64,000 nt of DNA from Propionivibrio limicola (GTDB lineage Bacteria; Pseudomonadota; Gammaproteobacteria; Burkholderiales; Rhodocyclaceae): positions 1 through 64,000 of the forward strand of contig NZ_SSSR01000012.1 of the NCBI RefSeq assembly GCF_009469695.1, read 5' to 3'. The position numbers and the translations under genes are program-made. Shown here one piece after another: positions 40,820-49,509 of this stretch (positions are counted from its first letter, which is position 1; every line of letters starts with the position of its first letter). The notes below the pieces were generated by a model, which made no database searches, was not told where the DNA came from, and saw only the letters and a program-made list of their open reading frames with translations.

Positions 40820-41359
40820 TTATCGGTGTTTCGGGCTGCGCCGGGCCGTCATGGCGTGGCTCAACGCCTCGATATCGTCGGCGCGCAGCAGTCGGCGCGA
40901 GACGGCAAGAAGCTCACGGTTTTCCTTTTCGATGTGCTGCCGGTAAAGCGAGGTCAATTGCCGTACCGATTCGGTATCCAGTGCGGCGCTGCGGCCTTCG
41001 GCAATCGGCACCAGTTGACGTTGCACGGCGTCGAGAGCGGAAGCCATCCGCCCGTGATCCGCCAGCAGATCACGCACCAGTGAGCGCACGGCCTCGGCGT
41101 CGTCAGCTCTGGCCCGGGCGATGATCGTGGGAAAAAGGTTTCGCTCTTCGTCCTCGTGGTGGTTGGGGCCGGCGCTGCCGAAGTAGCGCAGGATGGCCTG
41201 CGCCGCCTGGCGAGCCTGCTCGTCTGCCCCGTGATCGGGGAGGTGGGCGAGCAGCCGTTCCAGCGTCGCGAGTTGAGCTTCGATGCGGTCATGGCAAGCC
41301 TCAAGCATCTCCAGCGGTTCGTCGAGGGCGGGCGTTCTTGGTAACAGCGAATCGGGCAC
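40820..41359 (-). CDS. Hemerythrin HHE-domain protein
   Basis: The 179-aa four-helix protein carries the metal-binding pattern of hemerythrins: EACHDRIEAQL, GPNHHEDEERNLFP, LLADHGRMASALD and LYRQHIEKENRELL. Such proteins bind a di-iron site and oxygen or NO. The chosen start is a GTG at 41359 with GGAG seven bases upstream; an ATG further in (MLEACHDRI) is an alternative that keeps the domain. No partner gene is adjacent. Confidence 0.85.
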   Translation of the reverse strand: MPDSLLPRTPALDEPLEMLEACHDRIEAQLATLERLLAHLPDHGADEQARQAAQAILRYFGSAGPNHHEDEERNLFPTIIARARADDAEAVRSLVRDLLADHGRMASALDAVQRQLVPIAEGRSAALDTESVRQLTSLYRQHIEKENRELLAVSRRLLRADDIEALSHAMTARRSPKHR

Positions 41360-41631
41360 TTTATGACTCCAGCGAGGACGAGATGGGGAATATCGACAAA
41401 GGCGTTGATTCGGCAACGGATCGTTGGGGAAGGTTCCTCGCGGTAGCTAGTCCGATGACTGTCCGTAGCCGGGGCTGCCGAGCATCGCAGAAACAGGGAG
41501 GCGTGCGGTTCGAGCAGGCACTATGATGATAAAAGGCTACGATGGCCGGGTCAGCAGTGATGGCGGTATGGCAAGTCCGCTCGCTGTGAGAGGGTCGCTA
41601 TTCTGGTTTCTCCCCAGGAAAGGGGTGCGGA

Positions 41632-42099
41632 ATGAAACAGCAAACTATGTGCATGCTCGTTTTGGCAGGGATGGCTCTGTCATCGCCAGTCCTGGCGCAG
41701 CAGTTCGTCTATCCGGCGCAGGGGCAGTCGCCCCAGCAGCAGCAAAATGATGAAGCCGCGTGCCATTCGTGGGCCGTCCAGCAGACGGGGTTCGATCCCG
41801 CCAATCCGCCGAAGCAGGCGGCCGCCCCCACGCCCGCGACGACGGCAACCGGATCGACGCCAGGAGCGGGGATCCGCGGCGCGGCGCGCGGTGCGCTGGT
41901 CGGCGAGATCGTCGGCGGTGACGCAGGCGCCGGGGCTGCCGCTGGGGCCGTCGTCGCACGCTCACAAAGCCGGCGCCAGAATGCGGCGGCGGCTCAGCAG
42001 GGACAGCAGCAACAGCAGGCCGCCGCGCAACAGCAACAGGCGGCCTTTGCCAAGGCGCGAGCGGTTTGCCTCGAAGGTCGCGGTTACTCGGTCAAGTGA
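41632..42099 (+). CDS. Secreted glycine-zipper protein with Gln-rich tail
   Basis: The 155-aa precursor has a signal peptide (MLVLAGMALSSPVLAQ). A glycine-zipper segment lies at about residues 78-108 (GAGIRGAARGALVGEIVGGD, then AGAGAAAGAVV). A Gln-rich run (QQGQQQQQAAAQQQQ) and a short C-terminal helix with a Cys (AVCLEGRGYSV) follow. Glycine zippers often insert in or contact membranes. An AGGGG ribosome-binding site precedes the ATG. The channel gene follows 13 bp later, so the two likely form one operon. The 272-bp gap upstream (41360-41631) contains no gene. Confidence 0.75.
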   Translation: MKQQTMCMLVLAGMALSSPVLAQQFVYPAQGQSPQQQQNDEAACHSWAVQQTGFDPANPPKQAAAPTPATTATGSTPGAGIRGAARGALVGEIVGGDAGAGAAAGAVVARSQSRRQNAAAAQQGQQQQQAAAQQQQAAFAKARAVCLEGRGYSVK

Positions 42100-42112
42100 T
42101 GCGGTCTTTGTG

Positions 42113-42547
42113 ATGCTGAGAAACCTTCTGATCGGCCTAGCAGTCATGGTTGTTTGCTTGTTGCTGCAGTCCGTGCTGCTCATCGCTGCCGTCCGTTACT
42201 ACCGCAGGCACGAGCATCTGCCCGGAAAAGCTTCGTTCTGGTCGGGCGTTGCGCTCGTCGCCGGTGTGATGTTGCTTCTGGTTGCCGGCAACATGGCGCA
42301 AGTTGCCGTCTGGGCGCTGCTGTTCGTGATGCTCGATGAATTTCAGCAATTCAGCGATGCGTTTTACCATTCAGCCGTGAATTTCGCGACGCTCGGTTAT
42401 GGCGACATCGTCATGTCGGCCAGATACAGGTTGCTCGGTCCCTTGGAATCCATCAACGGAGCGTTAATGATCGGCGTATCGACGGCGGCGCTGATGTCGG
42501 TATTCCAGGATGTTCTGCCGAAGTTGGCGCAGATGCGGCGGCGGTAA
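42113..42547 (+). CDS. Small two-pore-helix-type ion channel protein
   Basis: The 144-aa membrane protein has an N-terminal segment (LLIGLAVMVVCLLLQSVLLI), a second hydrophobic region (about 44-75), the potassium-channel selectivity filter TLGYGD at about residue 103 and a last segment (INGALMIGVSTAALMSVF). This is the Ion_trans_2 layout. A GTG codon directly precedes the ATG; either may start translation. A perfect bidirectional terminator follows. Ion specificity is inferred from the filter only. Confidence 0.82.
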   Translation: MLRNLLIGLAVMVVCLLLQSVLLIAAVRYYRRHEHLPGKASFWSGVALVAGVMLLLVAGNMAQVAVWALLFVMLDEFQQFSDAFYHSAVNFATLGYGDIVMSARYRLLGPLESINGALMIGVSTAALMSVFQDVLPKLAQMRRR

Positions 42548-42560
42548 TAAACGCCGCAGA

Positions 42561-42598
42561 CAACAAAAAAGCCAACCGGGTTCGGTTGGCTTTTTTGT
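42561..42598. terminator. Bidirectional intrinsic terminator
   Basis: AACAAAAAAGCCAACC (42561-42576) pairs perfectly with GGTTGGCTTTTTTGTT (42583-42598), with GGGTTC in the loop. It can end the channel operon from the left and the tRNA-Gly transcript from the right. Confidence 0.9.
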
Positions 42599-42627
42599 TG
42601 CAGATCAACGACCTGCATGAATTCGTA

Positions 42628-42701
42628 TGGAGCGGGCGATGGGAATCGAACCCACGGCACAAGCTTGGGAAGCTTGGGTATTACCATTATACGACGCCCG
42701 C
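42628..42701 (-). tRNA. tRNA-Gly (anticodon CCC)
   Basis: On the minus strand a 74-nt cloverleaf runs from GCGGGCG (acceptor, ending at 42701) to CGCCCGC plus discriminator T and an encoded CCA. The anticodon stem CAAGC/GCTTG holds the loop TTCCCAA, giving anticodon CCC for glycine. The T arm GTGGG-TTCGATT-CCCAT pairs fully. A strong terminator lies 29 bp downstream of the gene. Confidence 0.95.
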
Positions 42702-42762
42702 GAAGGCGCTCATTCTAAGCGTTTGGGCGCGGCGCTTCAATCTTTTTGAGTGGTTCGGGGTT

Positions 42763-44013
42763 TCAACCGGCGACGGGTTTGACCCGGCCGGCGGCGAGTT
42801 TGGCGCGGGTGCGGGCTTCGTCGGTGTCGGTGCCGGTGGCGACGATGACGCCCATGCGGCGCTTCGTGAAGCTCTCCGGCTTGCCGAACAGGCGCAGGTC
42901 GGTGCCGGGCACTTGCAGCGCGTCGGCAACGCTTTCGAAGGCGATGCCTTGGGCGTCGATGCCGCCGTAGATGACGGCGGAGGCGCCGGGGGCGCGCAGC
43001 GAGGCGTCGACCGGCAGACCGAGTATGGCGCGGGCGTGCAGTTCGAATTCGGAGAAGCGTTGCGAAGCGAGCGTGACGAGACCGGTGTCGTGCGGGCGCG
43101 GGCTGACTTCGGAGAACCAGACCTGATCGCCCTTGACGAAGAGTTCGACGCCGAACAGGCCGCGACCGCCGAGGTTGCCGGTGACGGCCTTGGCAATCTC
43201 CTGCGCCTTCTCGAGGGCGACGGCGTTCATCGTCTGCGGTTGCCAGGATTCAACGTAGTCGCCGCTGGCCTGCACGTGGCCGACCGGTGCGCAGAAATGC
43301 GTTTCCACTTCGCCGTTGGCGCCGAAGGCGCGTACGGTGAGCAAGGTGATTTCGTAATCGAAATCGATGAAGCCTTCGACGATGATGCGCGTCTGGCTGA
43401 CGCGGCCGCCCTGTATGGCGTGCTCCCACGCCTTGGCGACGTCTTCCGGGCCGCGCAGCAGCGACTGGCCTTTGCCGGAGGAGGACATCGTCGGCTTGAC
43501 GAGGCACGGGTAGCCGATGCCACCGCCTTTGCCATCATCGATGGCGGCTTGCAGTCCTGCGAGCGAATCGGCGAAGGCGTAAGGCGAGGTCGGCAGGCCG
43601 AGTTCTTCGGCGGCCAGGCGGCGGATGCCTTCGCGGTTCATCGTCAGGTTGGTGGCGCGGGCGGTCGGGATGACTTCGGCCAGTCCTTCGCGCTCGATCT
43701 CGAGCAGCATGTCGGTGGCGATGGCTTCGATTTCGGGCACGATGAGATGCGGGCGTTCCTTTTCGATCAGGGCGCGCAGCGCCGGGCCGTCGGTCATCGA
43801 CACCACATGCGCGCGGTGGGCGACCTGCATGCCCGGCGCGTCGGCATAGCGGTCGACGGCGATCGTTTCGACGCCAAGGCGTTGCAGGGCAATGATGACT
43901 TCCTTGCCGAGTTCCCCCGAGCCGAGCAGCATGACGCGGGTGGCCGAAGGGCTGAGCGGGGTGCCGAGGCGCTTGAGAAAGGACTGGCAGGGGGATTGAG
44001 CAGGAGTGGTCAT
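42763..44013 (-). CDS. purT: Formate-dependent phosphoribosylglycinamide formyltransferase
   Basis: PurT carries out the third step of purine synthesis using formate and ATP instead of formyl-folate. The 416-aa ATP-grasp protein begins with the N-terminal [20 protein letters not shown]. It has the nucleotide blocks [18 protein letters not shown] and [20 protein letters not shown] and the metal/phosphate block [18 protein letters not shown]. The start at 44013 has AAGGA upstream and yields the family N-terminus. Confidence 0.97.
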   Translation of the reverse strand: MTTPAQSPCQSFLKRLGTPLSPSATRVMLLGSGELGKEVIIALQRLGVETIAVDRYADAPGMQVAHRAHVVSMTDGPALRALIEKERPHLIVPEIEAIATDMLLEIEREGLAEVIPTARATNLTMNREGIRRLAAEELGLPTSPYAFADSLAGLQAAIDDGKGGGIGYPCLVKPTMSSSGKGQSLLRGPEDVAKAWEHAIQGGRVSQTRIIVEGFIDFDYEITLLTVRAFGANGEVETHFCAPVGHVQASGDYVESWQPQTMNAVALEKAQEIAKAVTGNLGGRGLFGVELFVKGDQVWFSEVSPRPHDTGLVTLASQRFSEFELHARAILGLPVDASLRAPGASAVIYGGIDAQGIAFESVADALQVPGTDLRLFGKPESFTKRRMGVIVATGTDTDEARTRAKLAAGRVKPVAG

Positions 44014-44061
44014 CGCAGGATTCCTTGCGCCGGTTCGAGAGGCGCGGATTTTAACATTCAA

Positions 44062-44682
44062 TCACGTGCTTGATTCTTCAGCCTTTCCGGGCTTTCCGGG
44101 GTGCGGCCGGGCGTAGTGGATCAGGTTGTGGAAGACGGCGGGCGTTTCGCCGCGGTTGCGGTAGCCGTGCGGGCGGTCGGCGGGAAAGCGCACGGCCTCG
44201 CCGTTTGCCAGCCGCCGCCAGGCGCCGTCGATGAGCACCTCCATCGCACCGCGGAGGACGATGACCGATTCGGTGACGCCGGGTTCGTGCGCTTCCGACC
44301 GCCGCTCGTAACCGGGCAGCAGCGTGAGTTCGAACAGTTCGAAACCGAATTGCGCTTCGTAGGGGAAGAGCGGCGCGACGAGCATGCCGTCCGGGCCGGG
44401 CTGGTGGCGCAATGTGTCGGCGTTGCGGAAGACGGCGCCGCTGGCGCTCAGGTCAGGCACCGGTTCGAGAAAACTGGAGAGCGAGACGTGAAAGCCGCTG
44501 GCGATTTTCCACAGCGTGGCGATCGTCGGGCTCGACTCGCCGCGCTCGATCTGGCCGAGCATGGCCTTGCTGACGCCGGTTTCGAGGGCGGCGCGGTCGA
44601 GGCTCCAGCCGCGCTCGCTGCGCAGGGCGCGCAAGGCGCCGGGGAGGTATTGGTTGGGTTCTGTGGCGGGCGGTGGACTCAT
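44062..44682 (-). CDS. XRE-family regulator with cupin domain
   Basis: The 206-aa protein has an N-terminal XRE helix-turn-helix (about 15-68, SLDRAALETGVSKAMLGQIE) and a C-terminal cupin (about 115-190, PGVTESVIVLRGAMEVLIDG; RFPADRPHGYRNRG). Such proteins are small-molecule-responsive regulators. The gene diverges from the benE-like transporter, and two matching palindromes in the 98-bp gap fit as its operators. It probably regulates itself and the transporter. Confidence 0.88.
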   Translation of the reverse strand: MSPPPATEPNQYLPGALRALRSERGWSLDRAALETGVSKAMLGQIERGESSPTIATLWKIASGFHVSLSSFLEPVPDLSASGAVFRNADTLRHQPGPDGMLVAPLFPYEAQFGFELFELTLLPGYERRSEAHEPGVTESVIVLRGAMEVLIDGAWRRLANGEAVRFPADRPHGYRNRGETPAVFHNLIHYARPHPGKPGKAEESST

Positions 44683-44695
44683 GGCGGGTGTCGTT

Positions 44696-44748
44696 GTGCG
44701 CTTTAACGCACGGTGTTAGGATTGGCGATGGTGTGCGTGATAACGCAC
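44696..44748. promoter_or_regulatory. Paired operators between the XRE-cupin gene and benE
   Basis: GTGCGCTTTAACGCAC (44696-44711) and GTGCGTGATAACGCAC (44733-44748) share the 5-bp arms GTGCG/CGCAC and the AA next to the right arm. Their centres are 37 bp apart. They sit between two divergent genes, one of which is an HTH regulator, so they are the likely binding sites of that protein. Confidence 0.7.
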
Positions 44749-44780
44749 AGCCGCTCCGATTACAGCACAACGAGGCAGCT

Positions 44781-45953
44781 ATGGGTAGGGGTAGGTTTCT
44801 CAGCCGGTTCTTCGGTCTTTCGCACATTTCCGCCGGGTTCATTGCCGTGCTCGTCGGCTACACGAGTTCGGCGGCGATCGTCTTTCAGGCCGCTGCAGCC
44901 GCCGGCGGGAGCGCGGCGCACATCAGTTCCTGGCTGCTGGCGCTCGGCCTCGGCATGGGGGCGACCTGCATTGGCTTGTCGCTTCGTTTCCGCAGTCCGG
45001 TGCTGACGGCGTGGTCGACGCCCGGTGCGGCGCTGCTGGCGACGGCGCTGGTCGGGTTGCCGATGGGCGAGGCGATCGGGGCGTTCATGTTCGCGTCGGC
45101 GCTGTTCCTGCTGTGCGGCGTCACCGGCTGGGTCGAAACGTTCATGAAACATGTGCCGAAATCGCTGGCTGCCGCGATGCTGGCCGGTGTGCTGCTGCGT
45201 TTCGGCCTGGGCGTGTTTCTGTCGCTCGCTTCGCAACTCGGGCTGGTGGCGGCGATGCTGGCGATTTATCTCGTCGGGCGTCGCTTCAACTCGCGCTACA
45301 CGATTCCGCTCACCTTCCTTGGCGGGCTGGTCTGGGCCGGATTGGGCGGGACGATTCACGTCGAGGCCTTGGCGTTGCAGTTTGCGCGTCCGGTGTTCAC
45401 GTCGCCGGAGTTTTCGTTCTCGACGTTGATCGGCGTCGGCATCCCGCTGTTCATCGTCACCATGTCGTCGCAGAACGTGCCCGGGATCGCGGTACTGCGC
45501 GCCAACGGCTATCCGACGCCGGTGTCGCCGCTGATCGGCTGGACCGGGCTGACCGGCCTGTTGCTGGCGCCGTTTGGCGGTTTCTCGTTCAATCTGGCGG
45601 CGATCACGGCGGCGATCTGCATGAGCCCGGAGGCCGATCCGAATCCGCAGCGCCGCTATCTGGCGGCTGTCTGGGCCGGGATTTTTTACGTGATGACGGG
45701 GCTGCTCGGCGCAACGGTCGCCAACCTGTTCACCGCCTTGCCGAAGGAACTGGTGGCAGCGATTGCCGGGATTGCCCTGCTCGGCACCATCGGCAACAGC
45801 CTGTCGGCCGCGCTGACCGAGTCGAAGGAACGCGATGCGGCAGTGATGACCTTTCTCGTTACCGCATCCGGCCTGACGCTGTTCGGTATCGGTGGCGCCT
45901 TCTGGGGGCTGCTGGCCGGACTGGTCGTGCTGCGCATCAATCCGGGGCGGTAA
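44781..45953 (+). CDS. BenE-family inner-membrane transporter
   Basis: The 390-aa protein has about eleven to twelve hydrophobic segments and matches the BenE/benzoate membrane transport family: HISAGFIAVLVGYTSSAAIV, the central block VPGIAVLRANGYPTP and GGFSFNLAAITAAICMSPEA. BenE-type proteins import benzoate or similar aromatic acids, but the yhd-like members are uncharacterised; no aromatic-degradation gene is near. The ATG at 44781 lies downstream of the paired operators; the XRE-cupin regulator diverges from it. Confidence 0.85.
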   Translation: MGRGRFLSRFFGLSHISAGFIAVLVGYTSSAAIVFQAAAAAGGSAAHISSWLLALGLGMGATCIGLSLRFRSPVLTAWSTPGAALLATALVGLPMGEAIGAFMFASALFLLCGVTGWVETFMKHVPKSLAAAMLAGVLLRFGLGVFLSLASQLGLVAAMLAIYLVGRRFNSRYTIPLTFLGGLVWAGLGGTIHVEALALQFARPVFTSPEFSFSTLIGVGIPLFIVTMSSQNVPGIAVLRANGYPTPVSPLIGWTGLTGLLLAPFGGFSFNLAAITAAICMSPEADPNPQRRYLAAVWAGIFYVMTGLLGATVANLFTALPKELVAAIAGIALLGTIGNSLSAALTESKERDAAVMTFLVTASGLTLFGIGGAFWGLLAGLVVLRINPGR

Positions 45954-46013
45954 GCGCGGCGTACGGTGGCTGCGTGGTTGTGCTACTCCCGTACGGGTTT
46001 TCCGATACGGGCT

Positions 46014-46040
46014 TTGCCAGTGAATGGGGACCGGTATAAT
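46014..46040 (+). promoter_or_regulatory. Possible promoter directly in front of pssA
   Basis: TTGCCA (46014-46019) and a perfect TATAAT (46035-46040) are 15 bases apart. The -10 box ends six bases before the chosen GTG start, so a transcript from here would have almost no leader. The short spacing lowers confidence. Confidence 0.4.
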
Positions 46041-46046
46041 GCGCCG

Positions 46047-47462
46047 GTGAATTTGACCCGAGCCCACCTTCTCAAATCCTCCGGACTCGCTTCGGCCTGG
46101 CAGCGCTGGCGCAAGCATTCGCGCGACAGACAGGCGCTGCGCGCCCTGCCGCAAATCCACGTGGCCGCGACGAACATCGCGACACTGGCCGGCCCGGAGG
46201 ATTACCGCAAGACGTTGCTGGACCTGATAGCGCAGGCCCGGCAACGCATTCTCATCGCCGCGCTCTACCTGCAGGACGACGATGCCGGCCGCGAGGTACT
46301 CGAAGCGCTTTACGCGGCCAAGCGGGCTCGGCCGGAACTCGACATCGCCGTTTTCGTCGATTGGCACCGCGCCCAGCGCGGCCTGATCGGCAAGGCCAAG
46401 TCGGAAGGCAATGCGGCCATGTACAAGGCGATGGCCCGGCGCCACGGTCCCGGCGTCGAGGTTTACGGCGTGCCGGTGCAGCGGCGTGAGTTCATGGGCG
46501 TGCTGCACCTCAAGGGCTTTGTCATCGACGACGTGGTGCTCTACAGCGGTGCCAGTCTCAACGACGTTTATCTGCAGCGGCACGGGCGTTATCGGCTCGA
46601 TCGCTACCACGTGATCCGCAACCGGACGCTGGCCGACAGCATGGCCGCGCTACTGACCGACGTGTTTCGCATGAGCCCGGCCGTGCGGCTGCTCAATACC
46701 GAGACGACGGCGAAAACGGTCGATGTCCGGGGCGTGATTCCCGGCCTGCGCCGTCAGCTGATGCAGAGCCGTTATGATTTCGCCGTGGCCGAGGGCGAAT
46801 GCGCTCCGGGCGAAGTGGGTATCACGCCGTTGCTCGGACTTGGCGCACGCAACAACGAGTTGAACCGTGTGCTGCTGCAGTTGATTCGGAACGCGGAAAA
46901 GCGCCTCGTGCTCTTCACGCCCTATTTCAATTTGCCAGACCCGGTGCGGCGCGTTCTGGACGGACGCATCAAGGCCGGTTGCCAGGTCAGCATCGTGATT
47001 GGCGACAAGACGGCGAACGACTTTTACATTCCGCCCGAAGAGCCGTTCAAGGCCATCGGTGCCCTGCCCTATCTGTACGAAGCCAACCTGCGCCGTTTCT
47101 GCAAGGCGCATCAGAAGGCCATCGATGCCGGCACGCTGAGCATTCATCTTTGGCGCCATGACAACAACACCTTCCACCTGAAGGGTTTGCTGGTCGATGA
47201 CGATTACGCGCTGATCACTGGCAACAACATCAATCCGCGTGCCTGGCGTCTCGATCTGGAAAACGGCCTGCTGATCCACGATCCGCAGAAGTTGCTGCTC
47301 GCCCAGCATGTGGCCGAGCTCGAAGGCATCCTCCAGCACACGCGGCGGCTGGCGCACCACAGTGCGCTCGATTCGGTGAACGACTATCCGCTGCCGGTGC
47401 AACGCCTGCTCAAGCGCCTGTCGCGCATCCGTGCCGACCGGCTCGTCAATCGGATGCTCTGA
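46047..47462 (+). CDS. pssA: CDP-diacylglycerol-serine O-phosphatidyltransferase (E. coli-type PssA)
   Basis: PssA makes phosphatidylserine, the precursor of phosphatidylethanolamine. The 471-aa protein belongs to the phospholipase-D-like type II class: two HKD motifs are visible, HLKGFVIDDVVLYSGASLND and FHLKGLLVDDDYALITGNN. Further stretches close to the E. coli enzyme are FVDWHRAQRGLIGKA, LFTPYFNLPDPVRRV and GDKTANDFYIPPEEPFKAIG. The start is a GTG at 46047; no ATG in frame gives a plausible N-terminus, although a much earlier start at 45966 is open. It ends 4 bp before the convergent sensor kinase gene. Confidence 0.93.
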   Translation: MNLTRAHLLKSSGLASAWQRWRKHSRDRQALRALPQIHVAATNIATLAGPEDYRKTLLDLIAQARQRILIAALYLQDDDAGREVLEALYAAKRARPELDIAVFVDWHRAQRGLIGKAKSEGNAAMYKAMARRHGPGVEVYGVPVQRREFMGVLHLKGFVIDDVVLYSGASLNDVYLQRHGRYRLDRYHVIRNRTLADSMAALLTDVFRMSPAVRLLNTETTAKTVDVRGVIPGLRRQLMQSRYDFAVAEGECAPGEVGITPLLGLGARNNELNRVLLQLIRNAEKRLVLFTPYFNLPDPVRRVLDGRIKAGCQVSIVIGDKTANDFYIPPEEPFKAIGALPYLYEANLRRFCKAHQKAIDAGTLSIHLWRHDNNTFHLKGLLVDDDYALITGNNINPRAWRLDLENGLLIHDPQKLLLAQHVAELEGILQHTRRLAHHSALDSVNDYPLPVQRLLKRLSRIRADRLVNRML

Positions 47463-47466
47463 TCCT

Positions 47467-48675
47467 TTAGCTCGCCGCCGGGTCGGCTGCGTTGTCGGAG
47501 GCTTCAAGCCGGGGCAGCGTCACGGTCACGCGGAATCCGCCGCCCGGCCGGTTTTCCGCCTCGATGCGACCGTGGTGGTTCTCGGCGATCTGCCGGGCGA
47601 TGGCCAATCCGAGGCCGTGACCGTGTGCGTGCCCGTTCTCCGGCGTCACGGCGGCGGCATGCTGGCCGCGATAGAACGGCGTGAACAGGCGGCCCAGTTC
47701 GTTGTCCGGAACTCCCGGCCCCCGATCCTCGACGCAAACAACGATTTCTCCCGCTTCGGTGCCGGCGGCCGGTAACGTGGGCCGGACCGTCATTCCCACC
47801 CACTTGCCGCTGGTGGCGTGCTTGAGCGCGTTGCGCAACAGGTTGTCGAACAGCCGGTGCAGCATTTCCGGATCGGCGTGCACCAGTGCCCCGTCGCACG
47901 TCTGCAAGTCGATCGTGCAGTCGGCTTGCCGGGCTTCCGGCGCGGCATCGTCGACGACGTCAACGAGCAGTTCGGCGAGGTCGACAGCTTCGTTGCGCGG
48001 CCCAACCATGCCGGATTCGAGGCGTGACAGGGTCAGCAATTCGCTGAGCAGGCGGTCCATGCGCTGCGATTCGTGTTCCAGGCGCGTCAGCAGGTTGTCG
48101 AGCGCTTCCGGCTGTTGGCGCGCCAGGCCGATGACGGCCTGCAGGCGGGCCAACGGGGCGCGCAATTCGTGGGAAACGTCGAACAGCAGACTGCGCTGCC
48201 CTTCCATCAGTTGCGCCAGGTGCTGTGCCATGCGGTCGAAGTCGTGGCCGAGATCGGCCAGTTCGTCGCGCCGTTTGCCCATGGCGTCGCTGAGTCCGGG
48301 GGTGAGCTGGCCGTTGGCGCCGGCCTGCAAGGCCTGGCGCAGACGCTGGATCGGGCGCGAGATGTAGATGGCGAGCAAGGCGGCGAAGATCAGGCTGACC
48401 AGGGCGCCGGCGATGATGTGCATGACCGGCGGCTTCGGTCCGCGTCGCGCCGGGGGCGGCGGAGGCGAGCCGGCGTTCTGTTCCGCTGTCAGGCCGGGAG
48501 GTGGCGCGAAATTGGGGCTGGAAGCGGTCGCCGACGGCGGTTCGTATGGCGGTGGCAGGTGTGGGTCATGCTCCAGCCAGATGGCGAGCCCGACGCCAAT
48601 GATGGTCACGGCCTGCGCGAGAAAAAAGAAAACCAGGAATTTCCAGAATAAACGGCCGAGGGGAAAGATCGGCAT
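47467..48675 (-). CDS. cpxA: CpxA-like sensor histidine kinase
   Basis: The 402-aa kinase has two membrane segments (LFWKFLVFFFLAQAVTIIGV and MHIIAGALVSLIFAALLAIY) enclosing a short, very Pro-rich periplasmic loop of about 60 residues. A HAMP domain follows (SRPIQRLRQAL). The H box is LLFDVSHELRAPLARLQAV, the N box LFDNLLRNALKHA, and the G boxes are DRGPGVPDNELGRLF and HGHGLGLAIARQI. The assignment to CpxA rests on the CpxR-type box upstream of its partner. The unusual loop lacks the usual CpxA sensor domain. It follows the regulator gene by 36 bp. Confidence 0.85.
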   Translation of the reverse strand: MPIFPLGRLFWKFLVFFFLAQAVTIIGVGLAIWLEHDPHLPPPYEPPSATASSPNFAPPPGLTAEQNAGSPPPPPARRGPKPPVMHIIAGALVSLIFAALLAIYISRPIQRLRQALQAGANGQLTPGLSDAMGKRRDELADLGHDFDRMAQHLAQLMEGQRSLLFDVSHELRAPLARLQAVIGLARQQPEALDNLLTRLEHESQRMDRLLSELLTLSRLESGMVGPRNEAVDLAELLVDVVDDAAPEARQADCTIDLQTCDGALVHADPEMLHRLFDNLLRNALKHATSGKWVGMTVRPTLPAAGTEAGEIVVCVEDRGPGVPDNELGRLFTPFYRGQHAAAVTPENGHAHGHGLGLAIARQIAENHHGRIEAENRPGGGFRVTVTLPRLEASDNAADPAAS

Positions 48676-48711
48676 GTCCGTCTCCAGCGCTGCCTGCCGG
48701 TGAAGCAAAGG

Positions 48712-49443
48712 CTAGTCGGTCAGTAATTGGTAGCCCTTGCGCAGCACGGCCTGAATCCGCGGCCGGCCATCGGCGAGTGGCGGAATCTTGCGCCGGATGC
48801 TGCTCAGGTGCACGTCGATACTGCGGTCGTAGCGCTCGAAGGGGCGTCCAAGACCCTGTTCGGAAAGCAGTGTCTTGCTGACGGCCTGGCCGGCGTGCTG
48901 AAGCAGGATTTCCAGCAGGTTGTATTCCGCGTTGGTCAGCGCGATGTCCTGACCGGCCCAGGTGATGCGGCGCTGCGCCGGATAAAGCGACAAATCGCCG
49001 ACATGCAGCGGTTCGACGGCGATGGCCTTGTCTTGCTCGGCGGCTGTTCTGGGCAGCGTCCGGCGCAGGATGGCGCGCAGGCGGGCCGACAGTTCGCGCG
49101 GCGTGCACGGTTTCGGCACATAGTCGTCGGCACCGAGTTCGAGGCCGACGATACGGCTTTCATCGTCGCCGCGCCCGGTCAGCATCAGCACCGGCAGGCT
49201 GCTGCGCGCCCGGATGTGGCGGAGGACTTCAATGCCGGATAAGCCTGGCATCATCACATCGATGACGGCAATGTCCGGCGTGATGGTCGGCAGGGTGCGC
49301 AGGGCCGTTTCACCGTCATGAGCCAGCGAAACGCGGAAGCCGTCGCTGGCCAAGTAGGTGCGCAGCAGACTGACCAGTTCAACGTCGTCGTCGACCAGCA
49401 GAACATGCGCGCTTTCGGAGGTGGGGATGGGCGTATCAAGCAT
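48712..49443 (-). CDS. cpxR: CpxR-like OmpR-family response regulator
   Basis: The 243-aa regulator has a receiver domain with the acidic pair in LLVDDDVELVSLL, the phospho-acceptor Asp in IAVIDVMMPGLSG and the Lys in DDYVPKPCTPREL. The C-terminal winged helix is ITWAGQDIALTNAEYNLLEI ... DRSIDVHLSSIRRKI. A GTAAA-N5-GTAAA box, the CpxR target, lies 52-66 bp upstream of its start, consistent with autoregulation. The sensor gene follows. Confidence 0.85.
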   Translation of the reverse strand: MLDTPIPTSESAHVLLVDDDVELVSLLRTYLASDGFRVSLAHDGETALRTLPTITPDIAVIDVMMPGLSGIEVLRHIRARSSLPVLMLTGRGDDESRIVGLELGADDYVPKPCTPRELSARLRAILRRTLPRTAAEQDKAIAVEPLHVGDLSLYPAQRRITWAGQDIALTNAEYNLLEILLQHAGQAVSKTLLSEQGLGRPFERYDRSIDVHLSSIRRKIPPLADGRPRIQAVLRKGYQLLTD

Positions 49444-49494
49444 GGCGAAATGATACCGTCAGGCTGCTCGGCGCGTTCGTGGCGCTAGCAGCGC

Positions 49495-49509
49495 TTTACC
49501 GGGATTTAC
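49495..49509 (-). promoter_or_regulatory. CpxR box upstream of the response-regulator gene
   Basis: On the minus strand the sequence reads GTAAATCCCGGTAAA, the exact CpxR consensus GTAAA-N5-GTAAA. A third GTAAA in the opposite orientation lies at 49519-49523. The rest of the 391-bp gap 49444-49834 shows no gene. Confidence 0.7.

Noticed and set aside
41360-41631. Small plus-strand frames between hemerythrin and the glycine-zipper gene
   Set aside because: They lack a ribosome-binding site and any protein-like composition.
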